Source of the DNA: Rhizobium sp. Leaf262
GTDB lineage: Bacteria; Pseudomonadota; Alphaproteobacteria; Rhizobiales; Rhizobiaceae
Direction of reading: 5' to 3'
DNA: 64,000 bases
Assembly: GCF_001422245.1 (NCBI RefSeq)
Contig: NZ_LMMM01000001.1
Span: 435,422 to 499,421 of the forward strand
A model generated the notes under the pieces. That model searched no databases. It was not told the DNA's origin and saw only the letters and a list, made by a program, of their open reading frames with translations. The position numbers and the translations under genes were made by a program. Positions 55,667 through 64,000 of this stretch are shown piece by piece; positions within the stretch are counted from its first letter, which is position 1, and each line of letters starts with the position of its first letter.

Positions 55667-58600
55667 TCAAGAGCTCGCGGGTTTCGTCTCCGTAGGGCTT
55701 TCGCTTTCCTCTTCCGGGCGTTTTGTCCGCATCAGTTTGAGAACGAAGACGAAGAAGGCCGGAACGAAGAAAACGGCCAGAACAGTGGCCGAGATCATGC
55801 CACCCAGAACACCGGTGCCGATGGCATTCTGGCTGGCTGCGCTGGGGCCGGTGGCGATGGCGAGCGGCACCACGCCAAGCGTGAAGGCGAGCGAGGTCAT
55901 GATGATCGGTCGGAAACGGACCTTTGCAGCCAGCACGGCGGATTCCAGCAGCGATTTTCCTTCGGCATAGTAGTCCTTGGCGAATTCCACGATAAGAATC
56001 GCGTTCTTTGCCGAGAGACCGATGATCGCGATGAGGCCCACCTTAAAGTAGATGTCATTGGGCATATCGCGCAGGATGACCGCCAGCACCGAACCAATGA
56101 CACCCAACGGCACGACCAGCATGACGGCGAGCGGGATGGACCAGCTTTCGTAAAGACCTGCCAGAAGCAGGAATACGAAGAGAATGCTGAGGCCGAACAG
56201 GAACGGAGCCTGCGAGCCGGACTTCAGTTCTTCCAATGCCTGTCCGGTCCACTCGTAGCCGATGCCGCCTGGAAGCTCCGATGCAATACGTTCCATTTCG
56301 GCAATGGCGGCGCCGGTGGAGTTGCCTGGGGCAGGGGAGCCGGAGATACGGATGGTCGGATAACCATTGTAGCCCACCACCTGCGGCGAACCCTTCTGCC
56401 ATTGTGCGATGGCAAATGAGCTCAAAGGCAACATGCCGCCGCTGGCATTGCGGACGTTAAGCTTCAACAAGTCCTCGACCTGAAGTCGATCTCGGTCTTG
56501 CGCCTGAACGACCACGCGCTGCATCCGCCCGGAATTCGGGAAGTCGTTGATATAGGACGAGCCGAGGTTGGCAGTAATGGTATTGTTGATATCCGCGAAG
56601 GTGACACCGAAGGTGTTGGCCTTTTCACGGTCGATGACCAGCATGATCTGGGCTGCGTCGGGCAAGCCTTCGATACGCATTCCGGCCAGAACCGGACTTT
56701 GGCTTGCCTTCTGCATCAACTCGCCAGCCGCGGCCGAAAGAGCGGCCTGGCCGATGCCGTTACGGTCCTGAAGGCGGAAGGAAAATCCACCTGACGTGCC
56801 GAAACCTTCAATGGGCGGCGGAGACAGCGCGAAAGTCTGCGCATCCTTCAGTCCGAACAGCTTCATGTTGGCGCGATTTGCGATATCCTGCGCCGAATTG
56901 TCGGCTCCACGTTCACTCCAGTCCTTCAAGGTGATGAAGGCGAGAGCGGCATTTGCGCCGTTACCGGAGAAGCTGAAGCCCTGAATGGCAACGACATCCT
57001 TGACTGAAGGCTCGTCCTTGAAGATTTTTTCGATCTGCTCGATGGAGGCCACGGTGCGGTTTGCACTGGCTTCGGGCGGTCCCTGAATATCCACGATCAG
57101 AAAGCCCTGATCCTCATCCGGCACGAAGGCGCTAGGGAGGTTGACGAAAAGGTAGCCTAGACCTGCAACGAGCGCCAGATAGATGACCATCATCCGCCCG
57201 GCACGGCGAGCACCACCTGTGGCGGCCCTGGTGTAGCCATCCGTCAAGCCATCGAACTTGCGGTTGAACCAGCCGCCAAGACCGCGCTTCTCATGGTGCC
57301 CCTGCTTGATGGGCTTCAGGAAGGTCGCGCAGAGCGCCGGTGTGAGCGACAGCGCCAGAAAAGCCGAGAACAGGATGGAGACGACCATCGTCAAACTGAA
57401 CTGACGGTAGATGATGCCGGTCGACCCCGGGAAGAACGCCATGGGAATGAAGACGCAGGACAGAACCAGCGTGATGCCTAGAATGGCTCCGGTGATCTGC
57501 TTCATGGCCTTTTGCGTTGCCGCTTTCGGTGACAACCCTTCTTCTGCCATGATGCGTTCGACATTTTCAACGACGACGATGGCGTCATCCACGAGGATGC
57601 CGATGGCCAGCACCATGGCGAACATGGTGAGCACGTTGATCGAAAAGCCGGTGGCATACATGACTGCACACGTACCCAGCAGCGCCACGGGTACGACGAG
57701 CGTGGGAATGACCGTGTAACGGAAGTTCTGGAGGAAGACGAACATCACCACGAAGACCAGCACGATGGCTTCGATCAACGTGTGCAGCACTTTTTCGATG
57801 GAGGCCGAAACGAAGGGGCTGGTGTCATAAGGCACCGCATAGGCAACGCCCTCCGGGAAGAAGCGCGACAGTTCCTCAAGCTTGGCCGAAACAGCTTTCG
57901 AAGTGGCAACGGCGTTGCCGGTGGAGGAAAGCTGAATACCGACGGCAGCGCTGGCCTGACCGTTCAGGCGGCTGGAGAAGTTGTAGGTTTCGGCGCCAAG
58001 TTCAATGCGGGCGACGTCTTTCAAGCGCACACTGCTACCATCTGGGTTGGCGCGCAGCACGATATTGCCGAATTCCGCAGGGTCGGTCAGCTGACCCTTG
58101 ACGAGCACGGTGGCCGTCAAATCCTGACTGACGGGATTGGGCGCAGCACCGATCTGGCCCGCAGCAACCTGTGCATTCTGGGCGGTGATGGCGCTGTTGA
58201 TATCGCCTGCCGTGAGGTTGAGGCCGACCAACTTGTCGGCGTCGATCCATACGCGCATGGCGCGCTGGGACGAGAAAAGCTGTGCTCGTCCCACGCCCTC
58301 GATACGGCGAAGCTCGCCCAGAACGTTGCGGTTCAGATAGTCGCCAAGCGCGACTTCGTCCATGCTGCCGTCAGTGGAGGTCAGCGTGATGAACATCAGG
58401 AAGCCGGAGGCGGCCTCCTCCACTGTCACGCCCTGGGCGGCAACGGCAGAGGGAAGACGGGCTTCGACGCGGCGAATGGCGTTCTGCACATCCACGGATG
58501 CCTGATTGATGTTGGTGCCCGCCTCAAACGTAGCATTAATCGAGACCTGTCCCGACGTGTCGGAGGTGGACTCGAAATACATCAGTCCTTCGACACCGTT

Positions 58601-58807
58601 CAACTCGTCTTCGATGAGACGTGTGACGCCTTGGTAGATATCCTGCGGCGAGGCACCGGGATAGGTGGTGGAGATCGTCAACTGCGGCGGAGCGACCTTG
58701 GGATATTGCGCAATCGGCAGAAAAGGCAGGGCGATGACACCGGCTATCGAAATGAACAGCGCGAAAACCCAGGCCAGAATAGGCCGTCTAATGAAGAGCT
58801 GTGCCAT
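55667..58807 (-). CDS. RND efflux pump inner-membrane transporter (AcrB-like)
   Basis: The 1046-residue protein matches hydrophobe/amphiphile RND pumps end to end: MAQLFIRRPILAWVFALFIS at the start, 12 membrane segments, periplasmic porter loops and the proton-relay aspartates in ILVDDAIVVVENVERIM. It exports drugs, dyes or plant aromatic compounds driven by protons. The adaptor gene lies 9 bases upstream on the same strand. The length is standard. An outer-membrane channel gene is absent nearby, so it must borrow a TolC-like channel. Agrobacterium IfeAB is a plausible relative. Confidence 0.96.
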   Translation of the reverse strand: MAQLFIRRPILAWVFALFISIAGVIALPFLPIAQYPKVAPPQLTISTTYPGASPQDIYQGVTRLIEDELNGVEGLMYFESTSDTSGQVSINATFEAGTNINQASVDVQNAIRRVEARLPSAVAAQGVTVEEAASGFLMFITLTSTDGSMDEVALGDYLNRNVLGELRRIEGVGRAQLFSSQRAMRVWIDADKLVGLNLTAGDINSAITAQNAQVAAGQIGAAPNPVSQDLTATVLVKGQLTDPAEFGNIVLRANPDGSSVRLKDVARIELGAETYNFSSRLNGQASAAVGIQLSSTGNAVATSKAVSAKLEELSRFFPEGVAYAVPYDTSPFVSASIEKVLHTLIEAIVLVFVVMFVFLQNFRYTVIPTLVVPVALLGTCAVMYATGFSINVLTMFAMVLAIGILVDDAIVVVENVERIMAEEGLSPKAATQKAMKQITGAILGITLVLSCVFIPMAFFPGSTGIIYRQFSLTMVVSILFSAFLALSLTPALCATFLKPIKQGHHEKRGLGGWFNRKFDGLTDGYTRAATGGARRAGRMMVIYLALVAGLGYLFVNLPSAFVPDEDQGFLIVDIQGPPEASANRTVASIEQIEKIFKDEPSVKDVVAIQGFSFSGNGANAALAFITLKDWSERGADNSAQDIANRANMKLFGLKDAQTFALSPPPIEGFGTSGGFSFRLQDRNGIGQAALSAAAGELMQKASQSPVLAGMRIEGLPDAAQIMLVIDREKANTFGVTFADINNTITANLGSSYINDFPNSGRMQRVVVQAQDRDRLQVEDLLKLNVRNASGGMLPLSSFAIAQWQKGSPQVVGYNGYPTIRISGSPAPGNSTGAAIAEMERIASELPGGIGYEWTGQALEELKSGSQAPFLFGLSILFVFLLLAGLYESWSIPLAVMLVVPLGVIGSVLAVILRDMPNDIYFKVGLIAIIGLSAKNAILIVEFAKDYYAEGKSLLESAVLAAKVRFRPIIMTSLAFTLGVVPLAIATGPSAASQNAIGTGVLGGMISATVLAVFFVPAFFVFVLKLMRTKRPEEESESPTETKPASS

Positions 58808-58816
58808 GGATGTACC

Positions 58817-59995
58817 TTACTGCTTCGGTGCTTGCGCGGCTGTGTCGGCGGCCTTTTCAGGCTGCCACGGTTCCGGCTTGATCTTGCCGCCCGGCTGAAC
58901 CTTCTGGGCACCATCGACGACGATTTTTTCACCGGCGGAAAGGCCGCTTTCGACCACCCACTCGGTCTCGAGCGCCTGCCCGAGTGTGACAGGACGTGCT
59001 TCAGCTGTGTCGTCCTTGACCACGTAGACCAACGCTTTTCCTTCGGCGTTACGGATAATGGAGCGCTGCGGCACGGTCACGGCGTTTTCACGGACGGCTT
59101 GCTCGATCCTTACACGGACATACATACCAGGCAGCAGATCGCGGCGGGCATTGGGAAACTCTGCCCGGAGCGTGACCTGACCGGTTGTGGCATCGACACT
59201 GGCGCTGGCAAAAAGAAGCCGACCGGCATCCGGGTAGACCGAACCGTCATCGAAGACCAGCCGGACGCTGGCCTGATCGGGAGCTGGGCTTGCCAGTTTT
59301 CCTTCGGCGACGGCGCGGCGCAGTGCCATCATGTCCTGGGCAGACTGGGTGAAGTCGGCATAGCTTGGATCGATCTGCTGGATCAGGGCAAGGTTCTGCG
59401 TGCCGTCGGCGGTGACGAGGGCACCTTCGGTTACCAAAGCACCGCCGATGATGCCGGTGATGGGCGCGCGAACCTCTGTATATTCCAGGTTGATGCGGGC
59501 CTCATCCAGCGCAGCCTGCTGAAGCGCCACATCGGCATCGGCCTGGGCGAGATTGACGGCTGCCGTGTCGTAATCGATGCCAGTGGACACGTTGCGTTCC
59601 CGCAGGTTTTTCTGACGTTCCAGCTGCTGACGGGCATTGCTCTGGGTGGCTTGTGCCCGTTGCAAAGCAGCTTCGGCACTTTCGACGCGAACTTTGAAAA
59701 GACGCGGGTCGATGCGGTAGAGAACGTCATCCTTCTGGACCAGCGTTCCCTGTTCGAATACGCGTTCCAGCAGGATGCCCGATACCCGTGCGCGCACTTC
59801 GGCAACGCGTGTGGCCGCAATACGTCCGGGAAGTTCATTGACGACCGGCACCGATTTGGCGGTCAACTCCAGCACACCGACAGCCGGTGGCGGCATCTGC
59901 CCGCCTTCCTGAGCGTGAACGGCAGCCGGTGCCGCCAGCAGGAATGCGGCAGTCATCAGGGTCAGCAATCGCGGCAGAGAATGTCTGCTGTGCAT
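58817..59995 (-). CDS. RND efflux periplasmic adaptor (AcrA-like)
   Basis: The 392-residue protein has a signal peptide (LLTLMTAAFLLAAPAAVHAQ) without lipobox, a biotinyl-lipoyl domain split around a coiled-coil hairpin (EAALQRAQATQSNARQQLERQ...), and the beta-barrel/membrane-proximal end ALETEWVVESGLSAGEKIVVDG. It links the RND pump to an outer-membrane channel. ATG 59995 has GAGGA 7 bases upstream; the frame further up is not needed. It is preceded by the TetR gene, 35 bases away. Confidence 0.95.
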   Translation of the reverse strand: MHSRHSLPRLLTLMTAAFLLAAPAAVHAQEGGQMPPPAVGVLELTAKSVPVVNELPGRIAATRVAEVRARVSGILLERVFEQGTLVQKDDVLYRIDPRLFKVRVESAEAALQRAQATQSNARQQLERQKNLRERNVSTGIDYDTAAVNLAQADADVALQQAALDEARINLEYTEVRAPITGIIGGALVTEGALVTADGTQNLALIQQIDPSYADFTQSAQDMMALRRAVAEGKLASPAPDQASVRLVFDDGSVYPDAGRLLFASASVDATTGQVTLRAEFPNARRDLLPGMYVRVRIEQAVRENAVTVPQRSIIRNAEGKALVYVVKDDTAEARPVTLGQALETEWVVESGLSAGEKIVVDGAQKVQPGGKIKPEPWQPEKAADTAAQAPKQ

Positions 59996-60030
59996 TTCAT
60001 GGTCCTCGTCATATCGCCCGCAGGCAATCA

Positions 60031-60588
60031 TCATGTTTCGTCGGGAAAATTGGTGTAGATAGCGCGAATACCATCAAGGATCGCCAGCCTGTCCTCTGGC
60101 TCCCATTGATGGAAATTGAAATATTCCGTGCAGCAGAAGCCCGTGAGCGCCAGATAGGCCAGCATTGCTGCCTTTGGCCTCTTACCCTTGTTCATGGCGG
60201 TCAGATCCTTGCGGGTCCAGTCGCTCATTCGGTCGTGAATTCTGTCTTCACTGGACATGGCCGCGCTGATGGCAAGGCACACGGCCTTGTCGGTATCGTC
60301 GGGCACTTTTTCAGCCACCGCAATGCGGCCGAACAGTTCGGGGTGGGCCAGATGGCTGCTATCTGTGACCGCGGTCTGCACTCGCTCTTCTTCGGCGGCC
60401 AGACGGCGTTCGATCAGAGCTTCGAGAAGGGCAGACTTAGACTTGTGATCGTAAACGACGCGGGATTTGCTGACACCCGCCTCCTGCGCGACGGCATCAA
60501 TGGAAAAACCGGTCGCGCCGGCCCGCAGAACAACCCGTTCGGCGGCGTCCAGAATATCGTCTGCACTGATTTTACGTGTTCTTGCCAT
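60031..60588 (-). CDS. TetR-family regulator of the efflux operon
   Basis: The 185-residue protein has an N-terminal TetR helix-turn-helix (residues 7-55, ISADDILDAAERVVLRAGATGFSIDAVAQEAGVSKSRVVYDHK) and a C-terminal ligand domain. It is on the same strand and directly upstream of the adaptor and pump genes, so it probably represses itself and the pump. A perfect palindrome, its likely operator, is in its promoter. Confidence 0.92.
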   Translation of the reverse strand: MARTRKISADDILDAAERVVLRAGATGFSIDAVAQEAGVSKSRVVYDHKSKSALLEALIERRLAAEEERVQTAVTDSSHLAHPELFGRIAVAEKVPDDTDKAVCLAISAAMSSEDRIHDRMSDWTRKDLTAMNKGKRPKAAMLAYLALTGFCCTEYFNFHQWEPEDRLAILDGIRAIYTNFPDET

Positions 60589-60618
60589 TATGCTAAAGTC
60601 CTAAAGTGAGTTTTAAAT

Positions 60619-60630
60619 ACGAACGTTCGT
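60619..60630. promoter_or_regulatory. Candidate TetR operator
   Basis: ACGAACGTTCGT is a perfect 12-bp palindrome 31 bases upstream of the TetR start codon, in an A/T-rich promoter region. A related half-site (AAACGTTCACG) lies at about 60648-60658. Confidence 0.65.
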
Positions 60631-60694
60631 GTTTTTAAGCAAGTGTAAAACGTTCACGATATATTGTGTATTAAAATCAATGTATTGATGGATT

Positions 60695-61618
60695 TCACCG
60701 CGGTTGCAAACGGCTCGCTCTTTCGCGCATGCGATCCGTCGACCCTCTGATGACCCCGGCTATTTCATCCAGATGCCTGCTGAGCGGGGTCGAGTTTCGC
60801 CATATCATGCCGATGCTGCGCACCGGTGCCGGCGCCTCGAAATGAGAGACGGACACATGTGCCGAGCGCGTTTCCATCGGCACCGCCATTTCCGGGATGA
60901 GCGTGATGCCGATGCCTGCGCTGACCATCTGGACAAGCGTTGAAAGCGAACTGCCTTCCATGACTTCGCGTGGTTGCGAGGAGCCGACATGGCAGAAGGA
61001 CAGCGCCTGATCGCGGAAGCAATGCCCCTCTTCCAGAAGCAGCAGGCGCATCTTGGGTAGCGCGGTTCGCTCCGGCACGGGTTTGCCTTCGTCCTCACGA
61101 CCTCTCACAAGCACGAATTCTTCATCGAAGAGCTTCAGCTCGGTCAATGCAGGTTCGGAAATCGGCAGGGCAACGATGGCAAGGTCGAGATCGCCCTGTT
61201 TGAGTTCCTCGATCAGGCGCGCAGTCTGGGTTTCGCGCACCTGAATTTCGATTCCGTCGAAGTTCCTGTTGAGGTCGTTGATGATGGTTGGAAGGAGATA
61301 GGGTGCCACCGTAGGAATGACGCCGATCCGCAGACGCGACAGGAATGTGTTTTTCGAGGCGCGTGCCAGTTCGGCGAGCTCGTCCACGGCCCTCAATATT
61401 TCGCGTGCCCGTGCAGCAAATGTTTCGCCGAATGCGGTGAGCATGATGTCCTTCGCGCTGCGTTCGAACAGTTCATGGCCTACATCCGCCTCCAGCTCCT
61501 TGATCTGCATGGACAGCGCTGGCTGCGAGATTGCGCAGGCATCGGCAGCGACGCCGAAACGGCGATGGCGGACAAGCGCCTCGAAATACCGAAGTTGTTT
61601 CAATGTCAGGTTCTTCAT
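60695..61618 (-). CDS. oxyR: OxyR-like LysR-family regulator
   Basis: The 307-residue LysR protein has an N-terminal winged HTH (MKNLTLKQLRYFEALVRHRRFGVAADACAISQPALSMQIK) and a sensing domain with the OxyR redox-cysteine region: C near residue 203 (EEGHCFRDQALSFCH) with a second C about eight residues later, as in OxyR. It is divergent from katG, the classical peroxide-response arrangement. So it likely activates katG when peroxide forms the disulfide. Confidence 0.92.
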   Translation of the reverse strand: MKNLTLKQLRYFEALVRHRRFGVAADACAISQPALSMQIKELEADVGHELFERSAKDIMLTAFGETFAARAREILRAVDELAELARASKNTFLSRLRIGVIPTVAPYLLPTIINDLNRNFDGIEIQVRETQTARLIEELKQGDLDLAIVALPISEPALTELKLFDEEFVLVRGREDEGKPVPERTALPKMRLLLLEEGHCFRDQALSFCHVGSSQPREVMEGSSLSTLVQMVSAGIGITLIPEMAVPMETRSAHVSVSHFEAPAPVRSIGMIWRNSTPLSRHLDEIAGVIRGSTDRMRERASRLQPR

Positions 61619-63998
<2,380 letters not shown>

Positions 63999-64000
63999 CG

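Noticed and set aside
57782..60058. 758-residue frame on the plus strand across the RND genes
   Set aside because: Antisense to the AcrB-like and AcrA-like genes; no recognisable motif, and a long open frame is expected there by codon bias.

Overview
This window reads as a chromosomal segment of a Rhizobiales bacterium, most likely in the Agrobacterium/Rhizobium group. The inference rests on gene content and style: a ProXp-type deacylase, YbbN, LON-domain and UPF0434 gene run; argJ followed by a GNAT and mutT; a SecA of about 904 residues with a C-terminal zinc motif; several minus-strand peptide or siderophore ABC operons; and candidate RirA-type (TGA-N9-TCA) iron boxes. No phage, transposase, CRISPR array or origin was seen.

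Layout. 1-2.2 kb: the 3' part of a TonB-dependent siderophore receptor, convergent with an AraC-type regulator. 2.2-10.2 kb: a GntR regulator divergent from a sugar-acid dehydratase and an RraA-like lyase, a small secreted protein, an LtrA membrane protein, an aldehyde dehydrogenase, and a divergent M20 amidohydrolase. 10.4-13.2 kb: tRNA-Gly(GCC) and housekeeping genes (ProXp-type deacylase, YbbN-like thioredoxin/TPR protein, LON-domain protein, UPF0434). 13.3-14.5 kb: kdgF and kduI for uronate catabolism. 14.7-22.3 kb: a bacterial alpha-2-macroglobulin overlapping penicillin-binding protein 1C. 22.5-27.6 kb: a siderophore-type ABC importer with two tandem paralogous binding proteins, divergent from a methyltransferase. 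27.6-28.1 kb: an unexplained intergenic tract full of stem-loops. 28.2-33.6 kb: a complete dipeptide-type ABC operon. 33.9-38.1 kb: a twin-arginine-type Fe superoxide dismutase, then a sugar cluster of xylitol-type dehydrogenase, TIM-barrel isomerase and Gfo/Idh/MocA oxidoreductase.

38.6-44.7 kb: a second peptide-type ABC operon with a class V aminotransferase and a Tat-type binding protein. 45-49.3 kb: a glycine-rich repetitive secreted protein, a CelD/BcsL-like acetyltransferase, an EamA transporter, MutT and a GNAT. 49.3-54.5 kb: argJ, a periplasmic parvulin isomerase and secA. 54.7-55.6 kb: two small envelope proteins. 55.7-60.6 kb: an RND efflux pair with a TetR regulator and a perfect palindromic operator. 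60.7-64 kb: an OxyR-like regulator divergent from katG.

Functional themes are iron/siderophore uptake (receptor, AraC, ABC importer), catabolism of plant-derived sugar acids and uronates, peptide uptake, oxidative-stress defence (SOD, OxyR, KatG), envelope surveillance (macroglobulin with PBP1C) and drug efflux. The least explained stretch is the hairpin array at 27.69-28.02 kb. The best regulatory leads are two TGA-N9-TCA boxes placed in front of iron-related genes and a 12-bp dyad in front of the sugar-acid operon. All functions come from reading motifs and context; no database search was possible.
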